Under the pieces are notes generated by a model. It saw only the letters and a list, made by a program, of their open reading frames with translations, searched no databases and was not told the origin of the DNA. Positions 31,770 to 42,800 of a stretch of 64,000 nt of DNA are shown piece by piece. Made by a program: the position numbers and the translations under genes. Origin of the DNA: Roridomyces roridus (Eukaryota > Basidiomycota > Agaricomycetes > Agaricales > Mycenaceae); assembly GCA_029378245.1 (NCBI GenBank), contig JARKIF010000006.1, positions 2,728,001 to 2,792,000 of the forward strand. The letters run 5' to 3'. Positions within the stretch are counted from its first letter, which is position 1, and each line of letters begins with the position of its first letter.

Positions 31770-32995
31770 ATGATCTTTCCAAGTAACCTCAAGGCTACGC
31801 TTGCGCTCACTGCAACTGCTATCTATTTCCATCCGGCACATGCAGCGACCACCGTCATCCCTTCAACTAGTTTCAGTAGCTACTCGACATTCGAGAGCTT
31901 TTGGGTCAGTCGGATTGGACACTCTTGGCTTTCTTAACATCTTTCCGCAGGCATGCAAGTATCAATCTCCTTGATCTTTTCGTGACTTAGACCTCGAACT
32001 AGACTTGTACCCTGTAAGCATGGCTGTTTGTCCAAATTCCTAACCTTCACGGTCCATAGTGGGGATCGGACCATAACGGCAGTGCGCTCGGTCATTTCTT
32101 GCCTTTCCTCGCCATAATATTTTCGAGGCGCTCGTATGGTAGGGAACTCGACTGATCACAGCCATATCGCGTTGGCTTCCAGCACTCTCAGTCTCATCGC
32201 TACACCGACGAGCAACGCAGTCCCTCCCACCAGCACGGCGAATCCAAACCCAGCGATCCACTATGCGAGCGGCGCCATCCATGCACAGTCTCAGATTACG
32301 GTCACCAGCGCGAATGCGTATACGATTTCTGGTGAATTCAGCTCACCGACAGCGGTTGGGACATGGCCTGCCTTCTGTAATATTATCTTCTCTGAATCTG
32401 CGCCTTCTGGAGTTCATTGTGCGTTGCAGGGTTGACGGTATTGAAAACCTGTTTTCCCGGGAATGTTTTGTTCAGTTCAACAGGCAGTCAATAGCTGGCC
32501 GCCGGAGACTGATATCGGGGAGTGGAAAGGGTACGTCTCACGCATAAAAATTGGACTCGAGTCCGATATGGAGTCTAGAACAGCAAACAACTGGTTCAAC
32601 ACTTTCAACACTTCATCTATCGTCAAGTCCACGCTCGTTAGCTGGCCGACCGACCTCTCGTTCCACGCCCTGAAAGCGGTACTCACCGCCGAGTCCAACG
32701 GCGCCGACGTCAAGATCGACTTCTATATGGACAATGTCCTGCAGACTACTCAGTATGGGCAGGGTTTTGTTGGACAGCCGCTTTGGCTGTAAGTCTGGGA
32801 TACACTGTCCTCGATACATACTGACCGTCTGGAAGGATCATAAATCTTCAGGTGCGTTTCGAGTATTATTATGGCGCCCCGATGTCGGAGTAACAGAGCG
32901 CTGAGCAGATGGAGGGCAGTTCCGGAACCCCTGGCCCCAGTGGTACTACCACGTACAAAGTGCGGAACTTGGAGGTCACCAGGAGTGGTTCTTAA
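31770..32995 (+). CDS. Secreted GH16-like concanavalin-fold protein, paralogue 1
   Basis: Begins MIFPSNLKATLALTATAIYF with an Ala-rich signal peptide cleaved near HAATT. Later exons read LYPWGSDHNGSARMVGNSTD, PAIHYASGAIHAQ, EFSSPTAVGTWPAFWLTAVN, SWPPETDIGEWKG, FNTFNTSSIVKSTLVSWPTD, IDFYMDNVLQTTQYGQGF and YKVRNLEVTRSGS. This is the fold and motif order of basidiomycete GH16-like glucanases/lectins. The active-site motif is E-T-D-I-G-E instead of E-I-D-I-G-E; both glutamates and the Asp are kept. The WLT part of AFWLT comes from an 8-base exon at 32430-32437. Small exons around 31960-32100 are not fully resolved. Probably a secreted cell-wall-active protein. Confidence 0.78.
32430..32437 (+). 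other. 8-nt microexon (paralogue 1)
   Basis: The octamer GGTTGACG lies between an acceptor TTGCAG and a donor GTATTG. Splicing it in turns TTC-T / GCA-GTC-AAT into the conserved F-W-L-T-A-V-N of GH16 proteins, while skipping it breaks the frame. The same octamer is kept in paralogue 2. Confidence 0.75.
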
Positions 32996-33214
32996 TTATT
33001 TTTTTTGCTATGTCGTACGAACAACTTTGGAAATATGTACCAAGGAGCGAAGGTTGAGCGAAGGGCAAAAGATGCGCCATCACTGATTTGAGATCGGAGA
33101 CCTCACCTCTCTTTCACCGCTGCCACCTTTAGTATTAAAAGCCTTTAGCCCCTAACTTCACTCTTGAGTCTTGATCGAGCTTGATCGACTATTGCAACTA
33201 ATAAAGGGGAACTT

Positions 33215-33239
33215 GCGAAGGAAGGAAGGAAGGAAGGAA
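33215..33239. repeat. (GGAA)n simple repeat
   Basis: About five GGAA units. On the minus strand this is a (TTCC)n run about 335 bases downstream of the reverse-transcriptase stop, so it might be the tail of the non-LTR element. Confidence 0.6.
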
Positions 33240-33573
33240 TTAACCGGCACAAGGTCCCGCATCGGAACGGCCGGGGCCCGCACTACATACACAAGACGTC
33301 TGAGTGTATGCTACGGATGTACCTAATCTCCACCGTTGTGAACTAGCCTGAATCTAATCTACCACTCCCTCTGCGTGCGCCGCAACAGTGAAACCCCCAT
33401 TCATCAATTGCCATCCGCAGGCAGGATAAAATGATGAGTCTTGACCGAGATCAGCCCGGAGTCCTCACCTTCATCCAGAGAGCGATATCCAAAAGACCAG
33501 ACCGTCGCGCAGCTTCAACGTGGTACACGAAACGATCATATTCAAACACTGGGTATACAGTCCTGCCGACCGA

Positions 33574-36108
33574 CTAGCTGACGGTCGAATGCTCTGACGC
33601 TACCCACATCTCCCTCGTATCGAATATGCTTTGCACATCCACCAGGAACTTTGCCACCCTAGTAGTCACCTCACGGTCCAGGAGGAGATCACCAAAGAAT
33701 TCTTTGGCGGACCGAGTGACTGCCAAGTGGCGTAGTCGTGGTTGCATGGCAAAGACATCCCGAAGGAAATCCGCCCTCAACGGGGTCAGGCCAACGTGGG
33801 CTGTGCAGACCAGAGCGGCATGAGCCCCGTCTTCCACCTCTCCGAGGCAGAACCGACAGCGACGCCATGCCCGAGGAATCTCATACTTCCTATTTCGAGC
33901 CGGGTACCTCAGCGCAACGACAGCGAGGTTGTGGTCCTCTAGCAGGAACCGAGTAAACGTCTTCCTGAGGGGCACGCTGACGATGCGAAGGTAGTCACGA
34001 AATCGCAGCACCACCGGCTTTCTCCTTCCATCCGTGTCCATCTCCAATCGCTCGCGGAGGAGGTAGGTTCGCTCCGACCTATCGAGCTCCCCTTGCACAG
34101 TAGCATTGCAAGACTGGCGAACCTGGACGATGACATCGTCGATGGACTCTGCGCAGCGCAACTGTGTCGGGGTACAGATAACAGGGATGGGAAGGGAAGC
34201 GAGAACGGCACGTAAGTCGGACGCCCAGGACATACGTCCAGACTCCGACAGCTCCAGAGAGGAAGTGTATGCCAATTTAGCATAGTAGTCCTCCGGGAGC
34301 GATGCCCAATATTTTGCGTGGTGTAGAGCAAGGATGACCCGGCGGTATCTGATAGGAAGTAACCCAGTTTCGGAAAAAAGGATGGCCCGCATACAACGTG
34401 GAGTCAGCCCGAGAAGTCGCCGCAAGTAGCGTTTCTGCGGCTTCTCCAGCTTTGCAGTGAGGCGCGGGGTAACGTCCGGCGAGACCTCACAGCCCGATAT
34501 CAGATGGGGATCGACGCGCGCCATGTACAGTTGCACACCCTCCTTTGGCGGCAGCGTCCCAATCATCGAGTCCACGGTAAATGAGGCATGGGCCACTCCT
34601 TGAGCTTTTGACGTCTTGGTCTCGTAGTGTTTTTGAAATAGGCTGCGGGTTGTTGAGGTAAACCAGATACCAACGAACTTGTACTCTGGTACAAGGGCGA
34701 CGAGCTTTCCGTTGACAAACATGGACGGCGCTCTTCGGGGTAGGGGACCGAAGACCATCCACTTCGTCTTGTCTACGCTGATCACCATTGAGTTGGCCTG
34801 GCACCAAGAAGCGAAGGAGTCGAGGCGTCGCTGTAGTCCAGCTGCAGTGGTAGAGAAGAGGGCAACATCGTCGGCGTGTTCAATATGGGACATGGCCACA
34901 TTGGATAGCTGTATATCATCGTGGTCGGCCGGGAACCACTTGGCTAGATCGCCGAAGTAGACATTCCATAAGCCGGGAGAAGCCGAATCACCCGTCAGGA
35001 CTCCAATCAATGATTTGAAGCCCTCCGAGTACGCCCCACCATGCTTCACGATATACAACATCCGAGCGTAAATCATACGCAGCCAATCGAACAGTGGGCC
35101 CGATACGCCACTGCGGTACAGCTTCGCCCAGAGAGTCGGGAGATCGGTGGAAGGGAAGGCGTTTTTCAGGTCGACAAAAGCCACATACAGCGGCTTTCCC
35201 TGGGACCAGGCCTTCTCGATGGCGCATCGGAGGATAAACGGGTTGTTATTGGTGCGATATCCTTTTCGGAACCCGTTCTGCGAGTTCGGTATCAGCTGCT
35301 TGTACTCAGCCCACTCTTTTAGCCGTCCATCGATGAGAAGGGTCAACATCTTCAACAGGCAGCACTCGAGACCGACGAGGCGATACGACTCTGGGTCGGT
35401 CCCTGTCTTCCCTTGCTTTAGAATCCCGACCAGAATAGTAGTCAGCCACATCCGCGGGGCGTCGCGCGCGGAGATGCAGGCCTAATAAGTCAAAATTAGC
35501 CCGTGTGCGTCGTCGACACCGACTATTCAACAACTCGCCTGGAATAACTGCAGGAGAATGTCGTTTGGTATCTGGAGAATTTTCCGGTACGACACTCGAT
35601 CTGCGCCAGAAGCACTTCTGATATTGCGCTTCCGTATATGCAGCTTCACCCGCTCAATGTCCTCAATCGTAAACGGTCGCGAGAAGGTCGCATTTGGTGT
35701 CGTGTCCGGTGTAGTCGCCGGCAGCCAGTCGCTCAGATTGCGATGCCTCTCCCGCTCGTCCCTATCGAAGTCCTCCGGTACAATCTCGGGAGGATTCAAT
35801 CGCTTGTCAAAGACCTCTTTCAGTTCATCCGCCGACACCTGTGGAGCTCTGTTCTTCGGGTCCGTCCATCCTCGTATTAAAGACCAGAATTCTTTGTTTG
35901 ACGTAACGTTCAGCAGCGTCTGCAGGTTCTCGCACTGCAGCTCGCGTTCCTTCTCCCTCCCCCGATGCGATGGCGGGTTAGGCTCCAAGTCAGCATCCCC
36001 CACCGTGACCGCCACCTTTTTTGGGGGCGATTCCTCTGGCACCAAAGTAGAAACCTTCGCTTCATCCTCCGACACATGAACCAAGTCGGGTTCAGCCTCT
36101 ACCGCCAT
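33574..36108 (-). CDS. Non-LTR reverse transcriptase, 5'-truncated
   Basis: About 825 codons remain open if a 57-base GC-AG intron (35482-35538) is removed. An N-terminal charged region comes first. The RT domain has SGADRVSYRKILQIPND, GILKQGKTGTDPESYRLVGL, QNGFRKGYRTNNN, LYVAFVDLKNAFPSTDLPTL (first catalytic Asp), GVLTGDSASPGLWNVYFGDL, IEHADDVALFS (catalytic Asp pair, HADD rather than YADD/FADD) and DKTKWMVFG. A zinc-finger-like CRFCLGEVEDGAHAALVC sits near the C-terminus, as in this abundant agaricomycete RT family. No endonuclease domain precedes it, which fits 5' truncation on insertion. Its first ATG (36108-36106) is formed across the junction with the GH16 paralogue whose ATG is at 36107, so this start may be fortuitous. 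Confidence 0.82.
35482..35538 (-). other. GC-AG intron-like segment inside the RT gene
   Basis: On the minus strand it begins GCGAGT after CAG and ends TTATTAG. Removing 57 bases joins LLQLFQ to ACISARDAPRMW in frame, whereas reading through meets stops. A 57-base insertion is the alternative. Confidence 0.55.
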
Positions 36109-37435
36109 GCTCTTTTCAAGCAAACTCAAGGCTACGTTCGCGCTCACTGCAGCTGCTCTTTATTTGGCGTTCCTGAGGGGGACACTGCCGTGTATTCCTA
36201 CCTACATACCTACCTACCATCCACATGGAGCAACCACTGTCATCCCTTCAAATAGCCTCAGTAGCTACTCGACATTCGAGAGCTTTTGGGTCAGTTGGAC
36301 TCCTTTCACCTTGGCGGGTTTTTGACATCTTTCCGCAGGCATGCAAGTACCATCTTCTTGATCCTTTCCTGACTTACTAGATTTCGAACTAGACTTGTAC
36401 CCTGTAAGCATGGCTGTTTGTCCAAATTCCTAACCTTCATCGTTCATAGTGGGGTTCGGACCACAACGGCAGTGCGCTCGATGATTTCTCTCCCCTCCTC
36501 GGCATAATAATAATATTTTCTAGGCGCTCGTATGGTAGGAAACTCGACTGATCACAGCCATATCGCGTTGGCTTCCAGCACTCTCAGTCTCATCGCCACA
36601 CCGACGAGCAACGCCGTGCCTCCCACCAGCACGGCGAATCCAAACCCAGCGATCCACTATGCGAGCGGCGCCATCCATGCACAGGCTCAGATTACGGTCA
36701 CCAGCGCGAATGCATATACGATTTCTGGTGAATTCAGCTCACCAACAGCGGTTGGGACATGGCCTGCCTTCTGTAATATTATCTTCTCTGAATCTGCGCC
36801 TTCTGGAGTTCATTGGGCACTGCAGGGTTGACGGTATTGAACACCTTGTTTTTGGAATTGTTTTGTTCATTCCAACAGGCAGTCAATAGCTGGCCGCCAG
36901 AGATAGACATCGGTGAATGGAAAGGTACAGCCTAACATAAAAAAATTCAACTCGAGTCTGACATTGGCAGGAACCGCGAATAATTGGTTCAATACTTTCG
37001 ACACGTGTGCACCGTCCGAATCGACAGATGTCCGCTAATCATCCACAGTTCATCTATCGTCAAGTCCACGCTGGTTAGCTGGCCTACCGACCTCTCGTTC
37101 CACGCCCTGAAAGCGGTACTCACCGCCGAGTCCAACGGCGCCGACGTCAAGATCGACTTCTACATGGACAATGTCCTGCAAACTACTCAGTATGGACAGG
37201 GATTTGTTGGACAGCCGCTTTGGCTGTGAGTCTAGGGGGTGGCACTGTCTTAGATACATACTGACCGCCTTGACAGGATCATAAATCTTCAGGTGCGTTT
37301 CGAGTATTATTATGGCGCCCCGATCTCGGAGTAACGAAGCGCTGGCAGATGGAGGGCAGTTCTGGATCGCCTGGTCCCAGTGTTACTACCACGTTCAAAG
37401 TGCGAAACTTGGAGGTCACCAGGAGTGGTTCTTGA
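36107..37435 (+). CDS. Secreted GH16-like concanavalin-fold protein, paralogue 2
   Basis: Same organisation as the gene at 31770 and very similar sequence. The start MLFSSKLKATFALTAAALYL is followed by an extra ~20-residue stretch (FLRGTLPCIPTYIPTYHP) absent from paralogue 1, then the shared ATTVIPS...SYSTFESFW. The active-site motif is the canonical E-I-D-I-G-E (PPEIDIGEWKG). It shares the 8-base exon (36826-36833) and has an extra 44-base intron at 37005-37048 that paralogue 1 lacks; removing it joins FNTFDT to SSIVKST. The donor before RMVGNS is GTGCGC in both. Its native 5' flank is replaced by the RT element, whose ATG overlaps this start codon on the other strand. Likely secreted and possibly catalytically competent. 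Confidence 0.78.
36826..36833 (+). other. 8-nt microexon (paralogue 2)
   Basis: GGTTGACG between CTGCAG and GTATTG, giving the W-L-T of AFWLT. It is conserved with 32430-32437 although the surrounding intron bases have diverged. Confidence 0.75.
37005..37048 (+). other. Paralogue-specific intron in GH16 copy 2
   Basis: GTGTGC...CCACAG, 44 bases. The equivalent place in copy 1 (near 32612) is uninterrupted coding sequence (AACACTTCATCT). It is a recent intron gain or an exact loss in the sister. Confidence 0.75.
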
Positions 37436-37683
37436 ATTTTTGTATGTCGTACGAAAGACGAAGGAGAGACTGCAAAAGATGCGCCATCATTGATTTGCGA
37501 TCGGAGGTCGGGACGAATAGCCGAGCCTTGCTGGGTTGGCACCAGGCAACGTTTGAGGCAACGCGCTACAAACGTGAAGAGCCCTTGAAAAGGCAGCCAC
37601 AGGGCACGCTCCTCCACCTCTCTTTCACCGCAGCCACCTTTGGCTGCTCACCACCTTAACCCTCCTAACGCTTTACGCTTTTC

Positions 37684-39661
37684 ATGCAACTGTTCCGCTG
37701 CGCAACTTTATTCGGACTGCTGCTACTATCCTCGCCTGCGTTTGCATACGAGGACGATTTTGTTATTATGCCATCGACGACGTCTAGAGTGCCATCGAGC
37801 GTCAGCCACAACGAGGCACTTCCCTACGTGTACCGCACGCCTCAAGTCCCGTTGGACGTCAAGGGATATCCCGTTGCGCCCCCGGAGCTGGAGCTGGAGC
37901 AGGTCCATGTTTATGTACGACACGGTCAGTGCGAGTTGACAGCCTCTGGTTCAGTCATTCATCTCAAGCACACACAGGAGAACGAACACCAGTCGGGATA
38001 CGACTTGCTTCGTTTATTCCGGAGCACTGGTTGATGTGCAAGACCGGGCGTCAGAGAATGCCCGCTGTAGAAGACGTGGGGGGTATCCCGCGCACTAGAC
38101 GCGTGGTAGAGAAGAAGGATGGTACCGCTGCTGAGGGCTTATGGTGAGTTTTCCGATCTGCCGGATATCCTTCCATTGCTCACCTTTTATTCAGTCTGCT
38201 GGGAGAGCTTACTGACATCGGCCTCAAGGTGCGATATACCTGGGTTTCTTGCTCTTCCGCTAACTGGTTCCAGTCCACCTTCAATTACGGGGATGCACTT
38301 AGAAGACTTTACATAGACCGGTGCGTGCAGCGACTTTCTCGACAATCCGCACTCAGCTGGACACAGTTTACAATTCCTTCCTGATATCCTCAAGACGCGC
38401 GAGGAGATTTATTTCCGGTGCGTTGTCCAGGAAAAACATCTAGACGTGTGCTTATCGCCATTCCAGGAGCACGAATATGCCCCGGACCATCGAGTCCCTT
38501 GAGCAAGTCATGGGCGCACTATACCCCCCTTCTAAATGCCAGGCATTGCCACCAATCTTGGTTCGGTATGTTACATTTTGGATTGCTGGGATCTAGTCTG
38601 ACATTCTATTGCAGCAATGGGCGAGATGAGAATCTCTTGGGCAACACGATGAGCTGCAAGCGGCTGGAATACCTCCAGATTGGTTTTGCACAGGGTAAGG
38701 CCGGTTTATTCGGTCAGGATCCCACTAATGTTCCTCTAGCGGCCGCTGCGGCGTACAATCAAACCCTAGAACCGTTGGATAAACACGTCTCTAAATATCT
38801 AGAGGGGCGTCCCATTAGAATTGACGGCAAACCACGAGCTTCGGGTGTACTCGATACAGTGAGTGGGAAACCCTTTCATGTATTGTTTCTAACGGATAAA
38901 CAGATTCGAGCAGCTGTTGCGCATGGCATAAAGGTACGGTCGACGGACTCATCAATAGCAGTGACTGAGCGAAGATTAGGTTCCTCCGGAATTCGAGGAC
39001 AAGGCCGTTGTCGATGTGATCGTACGTCTTTTCACCAAGTCGCCATTCACTTGCTGAATAGATTTTAGGAGCAAGCCGTGGTGAACGAGTGGTTTGCTGG
39101 GTACAAGACACAGGAAGTTAGACGGCTCGGGATGGGGCCTCTCCTGGCTGATCTGTCGCAGAAGATGCAACGGAAAGTGGAGCGTGGTGCCGAAGATCCC
39201 TTGAAGATACTCATTCACAGCACGCACGACACGGCTCTGGCAGCAATGTGTGCGACGCTTGACGTGTTTGACGAAAAGTGCGTCCTCATTCATCAGCAAG
39301 AATGAATCTGAGCATGCAATTGTTTAGATGGCCCGCGTTTACAGCTGCCATTACTTTCGAGTTGTTCAAGAAGACCCCACCGACTGCCCGGCAATCGTAC
39401 CTCCAGGCCATCTTCTCCTCGCCATTCAAGACCTCGGCGGCTCCTGAATATTGTCCGTTGTGTTTTTACTGGAGCGCAAATATCTGACGAGTTTTTCTAG
39501 TCGTCCGCATGCGGTATCAGAACAAGAACATGGCGCTGCCCGTGTGTGCCGAGGAGGGCAAGCATTTGGATGGTCATCCTGAGATTTGCACGTTGGCTGC
39601 CTTCCGGGACCGAGTGAAGGAGCTGACGCCGGTGGATTGGGATGCTGAATGTCTATACTAA
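37684..39661 (+). CDS. Histidine acid phosphatase-like secreted protein
   Basis: About ten exons. A signal peptide (MQLFRCATLFGLLLLSSPAF) is followed by LELEQVHVYVRHG joined over an intron to ERTPVGIRL, giving the RHGERTP active site whose His is phosphorylated. Then come LLGELTDIGL, STFNYGDALRRLYIDR, FLPDILKTREEIYFR, the RTIESLEQVMGALYP segment and IRAAVAHGIKVPPEFEDKAV. LKILIHSTHDTALAAMCATL holds the proton-donor HD pair. The C-terminus is DWDAECLY. This is branch-2 histidine phosphatase architecture (ACP2/ACPL2-like acid phosphatases; phytases are more distant). Predicted to be secreted or vacuolar and to hydrolyse phosphomonoesters. It appears intact. It follows GH16 paralogue 2 on the same strand by about 250 bases. 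Confidence 0.82.
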
Positions 39662-39804
39662 TCAATTGTCGTTTTATAATAATTTGGGTCGTTTCGTGAA
39701 TTGGAAGTGCGAGGGAAGGTTGCTGCGAGATCATTGGTAGATTTGCTGAGAGCGTGTGGATTGCCACAAACAACCATTAACAACGCGTCTTCTTCTCCAT
39801 TCGC

Positions 39805-42800
39805 ATGGCTCGGGCCACCGCAGCTCCCCCGCCAAAGAAACTCTCCTTCCGGGACAAGATCGTCGGCAAGGGTCTGTCCACCGATGCCCTCACCAAAAAG
39901 CTGCAGCTCCTTCAAAAAGAGTTGTCCGAGCTGGACCAGGAGACAATCGACGTTTCTTCACTTGGTGTCGTCCGCAAGGACCTCATCAACGTGTCTATTT
40001 TGCACCACAAAGACCGTGGAATAAAGGCCTTCGCTGCGTGCTGTCTCGCAGATATCCTCCGTCTCACCGCCCCAGATGCGCCCTACACCCCCGCCGAGCT
40101 GCGCGACATTTTCCAGTTCTTCGTGCAACAGGTCACCACCAATCTCAAGTCCGCCGACGCGCCCTATTACACCGAATACTTCCATCTCCTCGAGTCTCTC
40201 TCCACCGTGAAGAGTGTCGTCCTCGTCTGCGATCTCCCGAACGCGGACGAGCTCATGACGGAGATATTCAAGGGCATGTTCCAACTTGCTCGGCACAATC
40301 TTCCCAGGAAGGTCGAGGTGTTTCTCGCAGACATCCTGATTGCTCTCATCGACGAGTGCCACACCGTCCCATCCGATGTCCTCGACCTCATATTGGCACA
40401 GTTCATCGACAGGAACGCGCGTCAAGAACAGCCTGCGTACCGTCTCGCCGTCCAGGTCTGCAACTCCACGGCAGACAAGCTCGCACGACACGTCTCGCAG
40501 TATTTTACCGAGATTATTGTCGCGGATCGGGACGACGACCAGGACCTCGAGGAGATACGCACGGCCCACGAGCTCATCAAGCGCCTCTATCATTCCTGCC
40601 CCGACGTTCTCCCCAGTGTTATACCGCAGCTCGAGGAAGAGCTACACGCCGAAGAGCTCCAGCTGCGGCTCATTGTCACGGAGGCGCTTGGCCAGATGTT
40701 CGCCGACAAGGGCGGAGGTCTCGAGCTCGTAAAGAAGTACCCTTCGACGTGGAACGCGTGGCTGAAGCGCAAGAACGATAAAGTTCCAGCGGTGCGGCTC
40801 AAGTTCATCGAGGCGGCGCAAGCACTGATGACCGGGCCACCGGAGCAAAGCGATGCGATCGAGGAGGCGTACTTGGGCAAGCTCCTTGATCCCGACGATA
40901 AGGTGCGAGCAGCGCTATGTCGCGTGTACGGCAGTCTGGACTATGAGACGGCGCTGCGGCACGTCTCGCTACAACAACTACAAGCCCTTGCCGATCGGGG
41001 ATTGGATAGGAAGGTGCGGCCACTACCTTGCCTTGGAAGCAGCGTTTGTCTGACTTGTTCTTTTTAGCCAGTTGTACGTTCCGAAGCACTGCGCGCGCTA
41101 GGAAAACTGTATGCCGTGGCCTACCCAGAGATGTCCGTGTTCTTCTCCTATTGCATCTCGAATACTGAGAAAGGCGATCCAGCGAAAACAAGGATGGTGC
41201 TGCGATTACACAGTTTGGATGGATACCCAATAAGCTGCTACAAATGCAAAGGGTATCTGGCGACCTTCGGTATATACACTTCTTTTACCATTGGGTGGAT
41301 GCTAATTTTGATTGTGCAGCACGACTGTGGAAGAGGTGGTCGCACAATATATCCTGCCGCTGCCTTCGCTGGCCACGACTGCTACCTCCAAGGGGGGCGA
41401 GGTCGACGAGGTGGCATGGACCGATCGATTGCTCACCGTCATGGCGTACTTGGATGACGAGAATGTCGTCGGAAATCTGTTGCAGATGAGCACGTTGCAG
41501 CGCGCGTACGAGAACCTGTTTTTTCTCTTTTGATTTCTTGCCCACTGAAGTCTGTTTAGCCGCCCCACTATATTTGAACATTTCGTTCAGTCCTGCGTCC
41601 TGAACAATGTAAGTTTCTGAGCCATGACCGGTTTCATTGTTTGACCATTGGCAGGGCGGGGTCATTGACGAAAATGAAGAGGCGATAACAAACAAGTTGA
41701 CCGCAGTTACTAAACACCTCAGTGCATCGTTGCCCGATCCGGTCAAAGCGCTTGAAGACCTGAAGGTGTTTGCAAAGTTCAACGAGCAGCGCTTGTATAA
41801 GCTCCTGAAGACATGCATGGACCCGCAAACGGACCTCAAGGCACTCGTCAAGGCTACGAACGAATTTATCAAGCGCGTCGAAACGGAATCTGCAGGCATC
41901 GCCCCAACGATGACCTTGGTCTTGCGTCAAGCGTCTCTCAGGCTCATCAATCAATCCTCGGTGCCCACGCTGCTGAAGCGGCTTGGAAAGCCGCATCGGC
42001 TGACTGCGGACAATGCCTCCAAGCTGATTAGATATATCGCCAAGCACTTGCCAGCGCTGTTCAAGAGTCATATTGCGGAACTCGTCAAGGGCTTGGCGGC
42101 GCCGGACCCAATACTTGTGGAGGTGTCGCTACAGGCGCTATCGGCACTGGTAAAGTGGGACGAGAAAGTCGGTCCGACGGACAAGTGCGTTTGCTATAAA
42201 AGAAAATCTGGTGGAAAAGTTGACGTATCTTTTCAGGCGGACCATCGACCGAATCAAGCGGTTGGCACTCGAGGGTACATGTCGGCAGGCGAAATTCGCT
42301 GCTCGCTTTTTGGCGTTCTCGAAAGAGAAGGCGGTTGTTTGTGCCGAGGTGGTTGATGTGGGTGTATATTTGGTGCTCGAGGTCTCCATCTTACTTGAGC
42401 TATTACAGACGATCGCGGATGCTCTTGGGACGACCGCGCCTGAGATTCTGGTTGCGCATGTTGCAGTGCTCGGGCAGTTTGCGCGTTTTGCACCGGATGC
42501 GTTTGAGCAGAGGAGCGATATACTCATGACGTTCCTTGTCAAGAAGTTGCTTATGGTCCCAACGCATAAGCTGGATGTGCGTTTTGTTTTCGACTCGTTT
42601 ATTTATGAGTTAATATCAACGTCCAGGATGAGATGGATACGGAGGAGGAGGCGGAGGAGTGGGCGTCGGATGAAGAGGTTTCAGACAATCTGCGTGCCAA
42701 GATACTTGCTATCAAAGTGTGCAGGTTTCGGTGTCTCGCCCATGTGGGAGCGGATAATGCTGTTGAGATTGCGACGCCGGTGCTCAAGTTGCTGGCCTCG

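Noticed and set aside
33215..36108. Target-site duplication for the RT element
   Set aside because: I compared flanks near 33210 and 36105 and found no convincing direct repeat.
39958..40593. Long minus-strand open frame inside PDS5
   Set aside because: Antisense shadow of a strongly biased, conserved PDS5 exon.
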